DNA of 64,000 bases from Limnochorda pilosa (GTDB taxonomy: Bacteria > Bacillota > Limnochordia > Limnochordales > Limnochordaceae): assembly GCF_001544015.1 (NCBI RefSeq), contig NZ_AP014924.1, positions 3,534,001 through 3,598,000 of the forward strand, written 5' to 3'. Position numbers and translations under genes: made by a program. Shown here in pieces: positions 36,047-45,652 of the stretch; the first letter of the stretch is position 1; each line of letters begins with the position of its first letter. Under the pieces are notes generated by a model that was not told the origin of the DNA, ran no database searches, and saw nothing but the letters and a program-made list of their open reading frames with translations.

Positions 36047-38866
36047 TCAGGACGGCTGCCGCCTACGCAGCACCGCCTTCACCCCTTCCACCACCACCCA
36101 GGGCGCCACCGAGGCCGCAGCGATCACCGCCGCCTCCCGGCTCGACAGCCCGGTGACGTCGAAGAAGGGTGCCAGGAAGGGCAGCACGAGGACGGCGCAC
36201 TGGAGCAGCCCTGAGGTGGCCACGGCCAGGAGGAGCGGGCGATTGGAGAACCAGCCGATGCGGAAGAGGCTGCCGAAGGCCGAGCGGACGTTGAAGCTGT
36301 GGGCCAGCTGCGCAAAGGCCAGGGTGGCGAAGGCCAGCGTCTGGGCCCGGGCCAGGTCCCCCATCTGGCGCGCCCAGGCGAAGACGCCCAGGGTGAGGAG
36401 ACCGATGAGGGCGCCCTGCCAGATCGTCAGGCCGCCGATGCCCCCGCCGAAGACGCTCTCGCGCGGGTTTCGGGGCGACCGGTCCATCACGCCCGGCTCC
36501 GGCGGCTCCACCCCCAGGGCCAGGGCGGGCAGCCCATCGGTGACCAGGTTCACCCAGAGGATCTGGATGGGCGTGAGCGGGGAGCCCATGCCCAGGGCGA
36601 TGCCGAAGAAGATGGCGACGATCTCGCCGACGTTGCACGAGAGCAGGTAGTGGATGCTCTTGCGGATGTTGGCGTAGATCACCCGGCCCTCGCGCACAGC
36701 CGAGACGATGGTGGCGTAGTTGTCGTCGGCCAGCACCATGTCGGCCGCTTCCCGGGCCACGTCGGTGCCCGTGATCCCCATGGCGCACCCGATGTCGGCA
36801 CCCTTCAGCGCCGGGGCGTCGTTCACCCCGTCGCCCGTGACCGCCACCACCTCGCCGTTGGCCTTGAGGGCCCGCACGATGCGCAGCTTGTGCTCGGGGC
36901 TCACCCGCGCGAAGAGGGAGACCCGCCGGACCGTCTCCCGCAGCGCCTCGTCATCGAGGCGATCCAGCTCCCGCCCCGACAGGGCGCCCGGGTCGCCAGG
37001 GCCGGCGAGTGAGAGACTCCTGGCGATGGCCTCGGCCGTGGTGGCGTGGTCGCCGGTCACCATCAGGGTCCGGATACCGGCTCGCCGGGCCTCCTGGACG
37101 CTCGCGGCCGCTTCGGCCCGGGGCGGGTCGATCATGCCCACCAAGCCCAGGAGGATCAGGTCTCGCTCCGCCGTCTCGGCCTCCAGAGGCTCAGGTACCG
37201 CGTCCCAGCTGCGGCAGGCTACCGCCAGCACCCGGAGGGCACCCCGGGCCATGCGGTCGTTGGCCTCCAGGATCCGGGCGCGTTCGGTCTCGTCCAGGAG
37301 GTCGGTCCCCTCCCCTCGCAGGATCCTGCTGCAGCGCTCCAGCACCAGATCCGGGGCGCCCTTGGTGAAGGCCAGAACCGGCCCGCGGCCAGCGAGGTCT
37401 CGGCGATCCCCCAGGACCACGCGGGCCTGGTCGCCCACCAGGTGGAAGGTGGTCATCCGCTTCCGATCTGAGTCGAAGGGGAGCTCCGCTTGCCGGGGCA
37501 AGGCCTGTTCGAGCTCTGTCAGTTCCAGCCCCAGGCGCCGGGCGGCCTCGAGCAGCGCCGTCTCGGTGGGATCCCCCACCGGGCGCCACACGCCGTCTTC
37601 CTCCTCCACCCTGGCGTCGTTGGCCAGGGCGGCCCCGGCCAGAAGCCAGGCCAGGTCAGCGGCAAGACCGTCTGCAGGGGGACCGGCCAGCAGGAGCGTG
37701 GCGGTGCCCGCTCCTCCACCCTCCCCGGTCGCCGCCTCCGGACCGTCCCCCGTACCATCAGTGGAGACGCCGTACTCGGCCACGGGCGTCACCAGGTGGG
37801 TGACGGTCATCCGGTTGAGGGTGAGGGTCCCCGTCTTGTCCGACGCGATGACCGTGGCCGTCCCCAGGGTCTCCACCGCCGGCAGCCTCCGCACGATGGC
37901 CCGTCGCTCTGCCATCCGCTGGACCCCGAGCGCCAGGACGATGGTGACGATGGCCGGCAGGCCTTCGGGGATGGCGGCCACGGCCAGGCTCACTGCAGTG
38001 AGGAGCATCTGGATGATGGGCTGGCCCCGCAGCAGGCCGACGATGAAGACCACCGCCACCAGCACCCCGGCGGCCAGGCCTAGAGTGCGCCCCACCTCCG
38101 CCATGCGCCGCTGGAGAGGCGTGGCCTCGGCAGGCTCGGATGCGAGCAGGCCTGCGATGCGTCCCAGGGCGGTGCGCATCCCGGTGGCGTAGACCACGGC
38201 CCGGGCCCGGCCATAGGCTACGGTGGTCCCGCTGAAGAGGAGGTTGCCGAGATCGCCCAGGCCGTGCACCCCGGTCGCGTCCAGGGGTGCGGGGCCTTTC
38301 TCGACGGGTTCCGATTCGCCCGTGAGGGCCGACTCGTCCACCCGGAGGGCGGCCGCCTCCAGGATGCGGGCATCGGCGGGAACGTGGTCGCCGGCCTCCA
38401 CCTGGATCACGTCTCCCGGCACCAGCTCCTGGGCCGCCACCTCCCGCAGGTGGCCCTCGCGGACTACCCGGGCACCGGGAGCCCCCATCCGCTTCAGGGC
38501 CGCCAGCGAGGCCTCCGCCCGGCACTCCTGCGAGGCGCCCAGGAAGGCGTTGAGCACCACGATCAGCAGGATGACCGCCACGTCCGCCCACTCCCCCAAC
38601 ACCGCGGAGAGGACGGCAGCCCCCAGGAGGATCAGCACCAGGATCTCCGTCACCTGGTCCCAGAGCATCCGGGCGAAGCTGCGGCCAGGCGGCTCCTCCA
38701 GGCGATTGGGGCCGTGTGCGGCGAGCCGGCGGGCCGCCTCCTCCTGGGAGAGGCCCCGGTCGGGAGCCACCCCGAGTTCCTGGGCGACGACCAGGCTGTC
38801 GGTCGTCGCCCAGCGCAGATCGTCGCTTGGGGCTCCTTGAGGCCGTTGGCTCATGGCACCCGTCAT
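36047..38866 (-). CDS. Cation-transporting P-type ATPase, calcium-pump (P2A) type
   Basis: The 939-aa pump has an N-terminal cation-ATPase domain (RRLAAHGPNRLEEPPG), TGESEPVEKG, the membrane motif AVAAIPEGLPAIVTI typical of Ca-ATPases, SDKTGTLTLNRMTVTHL, VTGDGVNDAPALKGADIG, and NLVTDGLPALALGVEPPE in the last helices. Length and motifs fit bacterial SERCA-like or PacL/YloB-type calcium pumps. The ATG follows GGGAGGG. It stands alone, with about 296 bp of gene-free sequence separating it from metQ. Confidence 0.88.
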   Translation of the reverse strand: MTGAMSQRPQGAPSDDLRWATTDSLVVAQELGVAPDRGLSQEEAARRLAAHGPNRLEEPPGRSFARMLWDQVTEILVLILLGAAVLSAVLGEWADVAVILLIVVLNAFLGASQECRAEASLAALKRMGAPGARVVREGHLREVAAQELVPGDVIQVEAGDHVPADARILEAAALRVDESALTGESEPVEKGPAPLDATGVHGLGDLGNLLFSGTTVAYGRARAVVYATGMRTALGRIAGLLASEPAEATPLQRRMAEVGRTLGLAAGVLVAVVFIVGLLRGQPIIQMLLTAVSLAVAAIPEGLPAIVTIVLALGVQRMAERRAIVRRLPAVETLGTATVIASDKTGTLTLNRMTVTHLVTPVAEYGVSTDGTGDGPEAATGEGGGAGTATLLLAGPPADGLAADLAWLLAGAALANDARVEEEDGVWRPVGDPTETALLEAARRLGLELTELEQALPRQAELPFDSDRKRMTTFHLVGDQARVVLGDRRDLAGRGPVLAFTKGAPDLVLERCSRILRGEGTDLLDETERARILEANDRMARGALRVLAVACRSWDAVPEPLEAETAERDLILLGLVGMIDPPRAEAAASVQEARRAGIRTLMVTGDHATTAEAIARSLSLAGPGDPGALSGRELDRLDDEALRETVRRVSLFARVSPEHKLRIVRALKANGEVVAVTGDGVNDAPALKGADIGCAMGITGTDVAREAADMVLADDNYATIVSAVREGRVIYANIRKSIHYLLSCNVGEIVAIFFGIALGMGSPLTPIQILWVNLVTDGLPALALGVEPPEPGVMDRSPRNPRESVFGGGIGGLTIWQGALIGLLTLGVFAWARQMGDLARAQTLAFATLAFAQLAHSFNVRSAFGSLFRIGWFSNRPLLLAVATSGLLQCAVLVLPFLAPFFDVTGLSSREAAVIAAASVAPWVVVEGVKAVLRRRQPS

Positions 38867-39162
38867 GGAGGACCCTCCCTGGCATCAAGGCAGGCCTTGG
38901 GCAATGGGCCTGCCTACCCCGGCTATCATACCACGGAGGTGACGGCGCGCTTTTCTGTACGGAAGCCTGCGAAGGCTCTGGGGCGTGGCCGAGCTCCGCC
39001 GGCCTGATGCGGAAGCCGGCCGCACCCGCCAGACTTTGTCGAAGCCGCTGCCAGGCTCGCGTAGCGGATGGACCCCGGCCGCGCGTTCCCCTGGGCCGGG
39101 GCCCACCTCTGACACCGAGCCTTCCGCCTTTCCGAGACCTGATCCTCCGCCGCTCCGGCTCC

Positions 39163-40002
39163 TCAGAAAGCAGGAACCACAGCCCCGCCGTACTTCTCCA
39201 GGAGGAACGAGCGGACCGCGTCGCTGGTGAGGGCTCGGGCGAGAGCCTGCAACGCCTGAGCGTCCTTCTCCTGAGTGCGCACCGCCAGCACGTTCACGTA
39301 GGGGGAGTCGGAGCCTTCGATCACCAGGGCGTCCCGGGTGGGGTTGAGCCCCGCCTCCAGCGCGTAGTTGGTGTTGATCACCGCCGCCTCCACGTCGAAG
39401 AGGACGCGGGGGAGCTGGGCTGCTTCGAGCTCCTGGAAACGCAACCGGTGGGGGTTCTCCACCACGTCCAGCGGCGTCGCGGTGATGCCGGCCGCCGGGT
39501 CCAGCTTGATGAGGCCTGCGGACTGGAGGAGCAGCAGGGCCCGGCCGCCGTTGGTGGGATCGTTGGGAATCCCGATGCGGGCTCCGCCGGGCAGATCCTC
39601 GATGGAGGAGACCTTCCGCGAGTAGAGGCCCATGGGCTCGATGTGGACCGCTGCGATGTAGGTCAGGTCGAGCCCATGGTCTTTCGAGAACTGCTCCAGG
39701 TAGGGAATGTGCTGGAAGTAGTTGGCGTCCAGGTCTCCCGCGTCCAGGGCCAGGTTCGGCTGGACGTAGTCGGTGAACTCCACGATCCTCAGATCGATAC
39801 CCTCCGCCGCCAGCACTGGCTTCACCTGCTCCAGGACCTCGGCATGGGGCACGGGGGTGGCACCTACCCGCAGCACCTGCTGCTGGGCCTGCACTCCGGA
39901 GAGCAGGACGCCCGCTCCCACCAGCAGCGCGACCAGAGCGCCCAGGATCCGGGCTGCCGGCGCCACCCAGGTCGGCCTTCTGTCGGTCTGTTCCATGTCC
40001 AC
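39163..40002 (-). CDS. metQ: Methionine ABC transporter substrate-binding protein
   Basis: The 279-aa NlpA-family protein has the conserved LRVGATPVPHAEVLEQVKP, VEFTDYVQPNLAL and DANYFQHIPYLE segments of MetQ. The N-terminal signal segment (residues 18-38) ends GVLLSGVQA without the lipobox cysteine that most Gram-positive MetQ proteins use for lipid anchoring. It may be secreted or held by an uncleaved helix. Start GTG at 40002 has GAGGAGG five bases upstream; an ATG two codons later is an alternative. It is last in the metN-metI-metQ operon under a SAM-I riboswitch. Confidence 0.88.
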   Translation of the reverse strand: MDMEQTDRRPTWVAPAARILGALVALLVGAGVLLSGVQAQQQVLRVGATPVPHAEVLEQVKPVLAAEGIDLRIVEFTDYVQPNLALDAGDLDANYFQHIPYLEQFSKDHGLDLTYIAAVHIEPMGLYSRKVSSIEDLPGGARIGIPNDPTNGGRALLLLQSAGLIKLDPAAGITATPLDVVENPHRLRFQELEAAQLPRVLFDVEAAVINTNYALEAGLNPTRDALVIEGSDSPYVNVLAVRTQEKDAQALQALARALTSDAVRSFLLEKYGGAVVPAF

Positions 40003-40098
40003 GGTTGCCTCCTCATGCTTCGATCTGTCTGCGTCGCATGGAGCGTCCGATGCACCGGTTCACCCGAGTGTGGGCGACTCCAGGACCTCCTTTTCCGG

Positions 40099-40758
40099 CT
40101 ACCGCCGGTCGAGCCGTCGGGCCCAGCGGTTCCCCAGGAGCTGGATGCCCTGCACCAGCACCACCAGCACCAGAACCGTCACCAGCATGACGTCTGTACG
40201 GAAGCGCTGGTACCCATAGCGGATGGCCAGGTCGCCCAACCCCCCGCCACCCACCGCGCCCGCCATGGCCGAGTACCCTACCAGCGTGATCGCGGTGATG
40301 GTGGCGCCCAGGATCAGCGACGGCACCGCCTCAGGCAGGTACACCTTGCGAATCACCTGCCAGGGGCTGGCTCCCATGGCCACCACGGCCTCCACCACAC
40401 CCGGGTCCACCTCCTTCAGCGAGCTTTCCACCAAGCGGGCCACGTAGGGTATGGCCGCCACCGTGAGCGGCACCATGGCGGCCGCGGTTCCGATGGACGT
40501 GCCCACCACCCAGCGCGTGAATGGGATGATGGCCACCATCAGGATGATGAAGGGGATCGAACGGCCCACGTTCACCAGCGCGCCCACCGCCTGGTTGAGG
40601 CGGGGCGAGGCGAGGATCCGCCCGGGCTCGGTCACCACCAGCAGGATCCCCAGGGGCAGGCCGCCGAGCTCCGCGAGGAGGGTGGCCAGCCCCACCATCA
40701 CCAGGGTCTCCTGCAACGCCTCCCAAGTGAGGCGTAGCACCACCGGCGAGAGGATCAC
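40099..40758 (-). CDS. metI: Methionine ABC transporter permease
   Basis: The 219-aa permease has five predicted helices and the EAA loop VEAVVAMGASPWQVIRKVYLPE, with NVGRSIPFIILMVAIIPFTR typical of MetI. Its GTG overlaps the metN stop by 4 bp (GTGA), indicating coupled translation. It imports methionine with MetN and MetQ. Confidence 0.9.
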   Translation of the reverse strand: MILSPVVLRLTWEALQETLVMVGLATLLAELGGLPLGILLVVTEPGRILASPRLNQAVGALVNVGRSIPFIILMVAIIPFTRWVVGTSIGTAAAMVPLTVAAIPYVARLVESSLKEVDPGVVEAVVAMGASPWQVIRKVYLPEAVPSLILGATITAITLVGYSAMAGAVGGGGLGDLAIRYGYQRFRTDVMLVTVLVLVVLVQGIQLLGNRWARRLDRR

Positions 40759-41789
40759 CGTCCCCCGACCTCCTTCTGCAGCTCGCCCACGGCCACACCC
40801 GCTTCCCGCAGGTAGGCGATGGCCCCTTCCAGCTCGGACTCGCCGCCGGTCAACTCCACCAGGAGCACGCCGAAGGGCGCTCCCGCCAGACGGTCGATCT
40901 GGCCGCCCAGGATGTTCGCGGTCACCGGAAAGCGCCGCACCAGATGGGTGATGACCGGCTGCCGGGCCACCTCGCCCACGAACCGCAGCTCCAGCAGCCG
41001 AGCCTGCTCCCCGGGGACCGGTGCAGGCCGCTCCGGCAGGTGCACGCTCCCCTCGGCGAAGCCCAGCAGGCGCCTGGCCGCAGCCGACGCGGGCTCCACC
41101 AGCATCCGGGCGGCGGGCCCCTCTTCCACCACCCTGCCGGACTCCACCACCGCCACCCGGTCGCAGATGGCCCGCACCACCGCCATTTCATGGGTGATGA
41201 TCAGGATGGTCAGACCCATCTCGTCACGCACCCGCCGGAGGAGGTCCAGCACGGAGGCGGTCGTCTCGGGGTCCAGCGCCGAGGTGGGCTCGTCGCAGAG
41301 GAGCAGGTCGGGGCGGTTGGCCAGGGCTCGGGCGATGCCCACCCGCTGCTTCTGCCCCCCCGAGAGCTGGGACGGGTAGCTATCCGCCCGCCCCGCCAGG
41401 CCCACCCATTCCAGGAGCTCCGCCACCCGCTCCTGGATCTCGCGCCTCGGCCTTCCGGTCACCTCCAGCGGCAGGGCCACGTTGCCCGCCACGGTTCGTG
41501 AGCGAAGCAGGTTGAAGTGCTGGAAGACCATCCCGATGCGCTGGCGGACGCGCCGGAGCTCCGCGCCCTCCAGCGTCGCCAGGTCCACCCCGTCCACCTC
41601 GATGCGCCCTGCGTCAGGCCGCTCCAGGCGGTTGATGCACCGCACCAGGGTGCTCTTCCCGGCGCCGCTCACCCCGATGACGCCGTAGATCTCCCCGGCG
41701 TGCACCTCCAGGTCGAGGCCACGCAGGGCCTCGATGCGGCCCGCCTCGGTGACGAACCCCTTGTGGACGCCCTGCAGGCGAACGGTCAC
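40755..41789 (-). CDS. metN: Methionine ABC transporter ATP-binding protein with NIL domain
   Basis: The 344-aa ATPase has Walker A GVSGAGKST, the signature LSGGQKQRVGIARALA, Walker B LLLCDEPTSALDP and a switch histidine in ITHEMAVV. The C-terminal NIL domain (from LLELRFVG) is the methionine-sensing part of MetN. The GTG at 41789 is chosen as the conserved beginning (VTVRLQGVHKGF); the longer frame upstream is GC-driven and overlaps the riboswitch. Shine-Dalgarno is weak. It is the first gene after the SAM-I terminator. Confidence 0.88.
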   Translation of the reverse strand: MTVRLQGVHKGFVTEAGRIEALRGLDLEVHAGEIYGVIGVSGAGKSTLVRCINRLERPDAGRIEVDGVDLATLEGAELRRVRQRIGMVFQHFNLLRSRTVAGNVALPLEVTGRPRREIQERVAELLEWVGLAGRADSYPSQLSGGQKQRVGIARALANRPDLLLCDEPTSALDPETTASVLDLLRRVRDEMGLTILIITHEMAVVRAICDRVAVVESGRVVEEGPAARMLVEPASAAARRLLGFAEGSVHLPERPAPVPGEQARLLELRFVGEVARQPVITHLVRRFPVTANILGGQIDRLAGAPFGVLLVELTGGESELEGAIAYLREAGVAVGELQKEVGGR

Positions 41790-41983
41790 CCGTCCGGCGC
41801 GGTCCGAGCCTGGAAGGGGTGCTGGTGAGGCCGCACGGGCGAGCCTGGATCGATCGATGGATGCGAGGGCCAGTGGCGTTCCCTCCCCATGGGTCGTTCG
41901 CGGCGCCCCCCGCCAGAGCCACCCTACTCCCCGGGGACCGGCCGGCGCCGGCGGGGCCACCGCACCCGCTCCTCCGGGTGCGG

Positions 41984-42016
41984 AAAAGAAAAAGCCCCTT
42001 CCCGAGTGAAGAGGCC
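41984..42016 (-). terminator. Rho-independent terminator of the SAM-I riboswitch
   Basis: On the minus strand GGCCTCTTC (42016-42008) pairs with GAAGGGGCT (42001-41993) around ACTCGG, followed by TTTTTCTTTT. It lies 11 nt after the aptamer, as expected for a transcription-attenuating S-box. A second perfect hairpin (CCGCACCCG/CGGGTGCGG) lies just downstream without a T-run. Confidence 0.7.
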
Positions 42017-42027
42017 GCTCCATCGAC

Positions 42028-42129
42028 TCTCATCTCTCCGGGGTCTCCGGCAGGAGTTGGCACCTCACACCCCACGGGTGTCGGTTGCCGGGCTTCATCG
42101 GGCCTGTCCCTCCGCCTCTCTGGATGAAA
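42028..42129 (-). promoter_or_regulatory. SAM-I (S-box) riboswitch aptamer
   Basis: The minus-strand RNA contains the S-box core: AGAGAGGCGGAGGGACAGG, then GATGAAGCCCGGCAACC. The P1 helix joins TTTCATC (42129-42123) with GATGAGA (42034-42028). Length (102 nt) and order of elements fit the family. SAM binding would favour the following terminator and shut off metNIQ. Confidence 0.92.
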
Positions 42130-42178
42130 GCACCTATGCGATTGTCGACGAAGGCGGCACCGGCCGCCACTTGCTGCC

Positions 42179-42207
42179 AGTGTAGCCAGCCGCACCCCCG
42201 CCGTCAA
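42179..42207 (-). promoter_or_regulatory. Promoter of the metNIQ riboswitch transcript
   Basis: TTGACG (42207-42202), 17 bp and TACACT (42184-42179) lie about 50 nt upstream of the aptamer on the minus strand. The boxes match 5 of 6 and 4 of 6 consensus bases. Confidence 0.5.
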
Positions 42208-42375
42208 CAGCTCCAGAAAGAGGCAGAGAACTCAGATCCTGCTGCGGACTCGCGGCCGTCCCGCCTCGCACCGCGTAGGCACCGTTGACCCGCCCGGCCG
42301 GATCGGTCGTACACCTGGGCGGAGGTTTTCGCGCCGGCCCGTTCCCTGGAGCGGGCCGCGTTCGGAGGTGACGGC

Positions 42376-43650
42376 GTGCGCTCGTTCCGGCGCGTGGTGG
42401 TGACGGGGGTGGGAGCGGTCACCCCCGTGGGAAACGACGCGGAGACCACGTGGCGCTCCCTCCTGGAGGGGCGTTCGGGCATCGGGCCGATCCGGAGCTT
42501 TGACGCCCGCGGTCTGCCCGTGCGCATCGCGGGCGAGGTGAAGGACTTCGACCCCGAAGCGGTCATGGAACGGAAGGTCGCCCGGCGCACCGCCCGCTTC
42601 GCCCAGCTCGCGGTGGCTGCCGGGCGGGAGGCGCTGGAACGGTCCGGTCTCATCCTCACCGCCGAGACTGCGACCGGAACCGGGGTCATCCTGGGAACGG
42701 CCGGCGGGCTCTTCGCCAGCGGCTACCAGGAGCGGCTCCTCCAGGAACGGGGGGCCCACCGGGTGGACCCGCTCTTCGTGGCCCGGGCCGCGGCCCACAT
42801 GGCGGCCGCCCGGGTCGGGCGCGTCCTGGGCCTGCGGGGCCCCAACACCACCGTGAACAGTGCCTGCGCCAGCGGCCTGGACGCCATCGGCCAGGCGTTC
42901 AACTGGATCCGGACGGGCCAGGCCGACGTGGTGCTGGCCGGGGGGTCTGAGTCGGTGATGCACCCGGTGGGCGTGGCCAGCATGGCCATCACCGGAGCCC
43001 TTTCCCAGCGCAACCACGAGCCCGAGCGGGCGTCGCGCCCCTTCGATCGGGAGCGGGACGGCTTCGTCCTGGCCGAGGGCGCCGGCCTACTGGTGCTCGA
43101 GAGCGAGGAGCATGCCCTCCGGCGGGGCGCGCCCATGCTGGCCGAGGTGTTGGGGACCGGGTGGTCCTTCGATGCCGCGGACGACACCGCCCCCGACGCC
43201 TCGGGCCAGGCGTTGGCCATGCGTCGGGCCTTGGACGATGCCGGCCTGGCGCCCGAGGCCATCCAGTGGGTGAAGGCCCATGGCACCTCCACCCCGCTCA
43301 ACGATCGCACCGAGACGGCGGCGCTCAAGCAGGTCTTCGGCGGGCACGCACGGAAGCTTGCCATCAGTTCCGTCAAGTCCATGATCGGCCATACCGCCTC
43401 CGCTTCGGGGGGCGTGGAGGCGGTGGCGGCGGTGATGGCCCTGCGCGACCAGACGGCCCCGCCCACCATCAACTACGAGAACCCCGACCCGGAGTGCGAT
43501 TTGGACTACGTTCCCAACGTCGCGCGCCCCATGGCTATCGAGGCTCTGCTGGCCAACGCCTTCGGCCTGGGAGGGCAGAACGCGAGCCTCGTGCTGGCCC
43601 GTTACGCGACGGGCGGCCCTCAGGCGGATGGCCGCCGGCCGCCCGAGTGA
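42376..43650 (+). CDS. fabF: 3-oxoacyl-[acyl-carrier-protein] synthase II
   Basis: The 424-aa thiolase-fold condensing enzyme has catalytic residues C164 (NSACASG), H302 (KAHGTSTPLND) and H339 (SMIGHTASASGG), in the order of FabF/KAS II. It elongates acyl-ACP in fatty acid synthesis. The GTG has GGAGGTGAC six to seven bases upstream. It is not in a fab cluster; the next gene is a hot-dog thioesterase 41 bp downstream, which suggests a two-gene acyl-chain operon. A polyketide-type role is possible but nothing else supports it. Confidence 0.87.
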   Translation: MRSFRRVVVTGVGAVTPVGNDAETTWRSLLEGRSGIGPIRSFDARGLPVRIAGEVKDFDPEAVMERKVARRTARFAQLAVAAGREALERSGLILTAETATGTGVILGTAGGLFASGYQERLLQERGAHRVDPLFVARAAAHMAAARVGRVLGLRGPNTTVNSACASGLDAIGQAFNWIRTGQADVVLAGGSESVMHPVGVASMAITGALSQRNHEPERASRPFDRERDGFVLAEGAGLLVLESEEHALRRGAPMLAEVLGTGWSFDAADDTAPDASGQALAMRRALDDAGLAPEAIQWVKAHGTSTPLNDRTETAALKQVFGGHARKLAISSVKSMIGHTASASGGVEAVAAVMALRDQTAPPTINYENPDPECDLDYVPNVARPMAIEALLANAFGLGGQNASLVLARYATGGPQADGRRPPE

Positions 43651-43691
43651 CGCTGGGACCAACACGGCGACGCCCCGGAGGAGGAACGCGA

Positions 43692-44141
43692 ATGCCCGGC
43701 CAGGAAGCAGAGAGGCCGCCGGGAGATGCGGCTCGCGCCATGTGCTTCGTCTGCGGGCCGGCCAACCCCTACGGCCTCCACGTCGAGTTCGTCCAGAAGG
43801 ACGGGGCCAGCGAGGCCACCTTCACACCGCCGGCCCACCTCCAGGGCTGGCCTGGCGTGTTGCACGGCGGGATCGTGATCACGCTCCTGGACGAGGCGCT
43901 GGCCTACGCTGCCTGGCATGCGGGTCTCCAGGGGATGACCGCCCGCCTGGAGGTCCGCCTCCGCCGGCCCGCCCCGCTCGAAACGCCGCTGGTGGTCCGG
44001 GGGTGGCTTGAACACCGCTCCGCCCGCGCCGCCCGGGCCCGGGCCGAACTCCTGCAGGGCGACACGGTGCTGGCCGAGGCCTCCGGCGTGGTCTACCGGG
44101 CCCGAATCAGCCAGGACGGGAGGGCGACGCTGGCCGACTAG
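43692..44141 (+). CDS. Hot-dog fold thioesterase (PaaI/4HBT-like)
   Basis: The 149-aa protein has an N-terminal CFVCGPANPYGLHV, then the hot-dog core with WPGVLHGGIVITLLDEALAYAAW, matching the HGG...DE pattern of PaaI-type acyl-CoA thioesterases. Substrate unknown. The ATG follows GGAGGAGG. It is downstream of fabF on the same strand, and its 3' end overlaps the convergent histidine kinase gene by 35 bp. Confidence 0.8.
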   Translation: MPGQEAERPPGDAARAMCFVCGPANPYGLHVEFVQKDGASEATFTPPAHLQGWPGVLHGGIVITLLDEALAYAAWHAGLQGMTARLEVRLRRPAPLETPLVVRGWLEHRSARAARARAELLQGDTVLAEASGVVYRARISQDGRATLAD

Positions 44142-45648
44142 ACCGATCCTGCCCGCCCTCCGCGTCAGGGACCGCCATGGTCGCCACCTGGCGGCCAGGT
44201 CCTGCGGGTGAGCCGGCCCCAGCTTCGCCCCGTCTCAAGGGCAACCGCACCGTAAAGCGGCTGCCGGCGCCCGCACGGCTATCCACCTCGATCCGGCCGC
44301 CGTGGCTCTCCACGATCCAGCGGGCGATGGCCAGGCCCAGCCCGGCGCTCTCGCTGGAGCGGGTGCGGGCCCGATCGGCCCGGTAGAAGCGGTCGAAGAT
44401 GTGGGGCAGGTCGCCGGGGGCGATGCCGATACCCGTGTCGGCCACCTCCAACACCGCCTCGTCCCCATCGCGCGTCACCCCGAGCTCCACCCGGCCACCG
44501 GCGGGCGTGTAGCAAAAGGCGTTGTCCAGGAGAATCACCAGGAGCTGCTTGATGAGGTCCGGGTCCGCCTCGAGGTGCACGGGCTCGAAGGGGCCCAGGC
44601 GGAAGCGATGGCCTTCCGCCCGCAGGCGGAAACTGCGGGCGACCTCCAGGACCACTTGGTCCACGTCCACGGGGCGAAGGCGGGCTACCTGGCCCGCGTC
44701 GGCCCGGGCCAGGGCGAGCATGCCGGAGACCAGGCGGATCATCCGTTCGGTCTCCGACCGGAGGTCGGCCAGCACCGCCGACCGCTCGCCTGGTTCCAGC
44801 CGATCCCACTGATCGAGGAGGGCGAGGTTCCCCTTGAGGGTGGTGAGGGGTGCCCGCAGCTCGTGGGAGGCATTGGCCACGAACTGCTTCTGGCTCTCAT
44901 ACGATTGCTGCAGGCTCTCGAGCATCTCGTTCAGGGTGGCGATCAGCTCCCCGACCTCGTCGGAGCGCACGGCAGGCGCGGCGAGACGGCGGGTGAAGCT
45001 GCGCGAGAGGGCGATGGCCCGGGCCGCTCCGGTGGCCTCGGCGATGGGGCGCAAAGGGGCCGAAGCCAGGCGCCAGCCCACCCAGGTACCCAGGCCCAAG
45101 ATCAGAACGGTTCCCGTCCCCAGGTAGAGAAGGAGGCGCGAGAGGGTGAATCCGACCGCTTCGGCCCGGGCGTCCATGAGGAGCACCGGCGGGTCGGGCA
45201 GGCCCCAGCGGGCACCCAGGGCGTCCAGCCGCTGCGCGTACAGCCGCCAGGATGCCCCGCCCTCCCGGTGGCTGGCCAGGCCCTGGAAGTCGGCCCGCGT
45301 CAGACGCAGGGCGTGTTCCCGGATCGCCGCTGGGATCGTGGACCCCACCGGGCTGTGGGCCAGCAGCTGCCCGTCCCCTCGGAGGATCGCCACGCGGCTC
45401 CCCGGCGCCCGGAAGAACTCCAGCAGCGCCCCCAAAGCCTGGGCGTCCGTGGGGCCGGGCAGGGGCTGAGCGTGGACGGTGCCGCGTCCCAGGAGGAGCG
45501 CGGCCTGCCGGGCCTGCTGCCGCAGATCCGCATCGACCATGCTGTAGAGGTGGTCCGACATCAACCCGTAGATCAGGAGGTCGAAGAGCACCAGGCTGGC
45601 GGCCAGCAGCACGCCGTACCAAAGGGTCAGGCGGATGCGGATGGACAC
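44107..45648 (-). CDS. Sensor histidine kinase
   Basis: The 513-aa kinase has a first membrane helix (residues 9-29), an extracytoplasmic sensor region to about 168, a second helix (170-192), a HAMP linker, HisKA with phospho-acceptor H262 (ASHELRAPLTTLKG), and HATPase_c with DNAFCYTPAGG, VADTGIGIAPGD and SAGLGLAIARWI. The signal is unknown. The GTG starts 4 bp after the response-regulator stop, so the pair is co-translated. Confidence 0.88.
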   Translation of the reverse strand: MSIRIRLTLWYGVLLAASLVLFDLLIYGLMSDHLYSMVDADLRQQARQAALLLGRGTVHAQPLPGPTDAQALGALLEFFRAPGSRVAILRGDGQLLAHSPVGSTIPAAIREHALRLTRADFQGLASHREGGASWRLYAQRLDALGARWGLPDPPVLLMDARAEAVGFTLSRLLLYLGTGTVLILGLGTWVGWRLASAPLRPIAEATGAARAIALSRSFTRRLAAPAVRSDEVGELIATLNEMLESLQQSYESQKQFVANASHELRAPLTTLKGNLALLDQWDRLEPGERSAVLADLRSETERMIRLVSGMLALARADAGQVARLRPVDVDQVVLEVARSFRLRAEGHRFRLGPFEPVHLEADPDLIKQLLVILLDNAFCYTPAGGRVELGVTRDGDEAVLEVADTGIGIAPGDLPHIFDRFYRADRARTRSSESAGLGLAIARWIVESHGGRIEVDSRAGAGSRFTVRLPLRRGEAGAGSPAGPGRQVATMAVPDAEGGQDRSSRPASPSRPG

Positions 45649-45652
45649 GGCC

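Noticed and set aside
41948-41983. Perfect hairpin CCGCACCCG/CGGGTGCGG as the riboswitch terminator
   Set aside because: It has no T-run after it on the minus strand; the hairpin at 41993-42016 followed by TTTTTCTTTT fits better.
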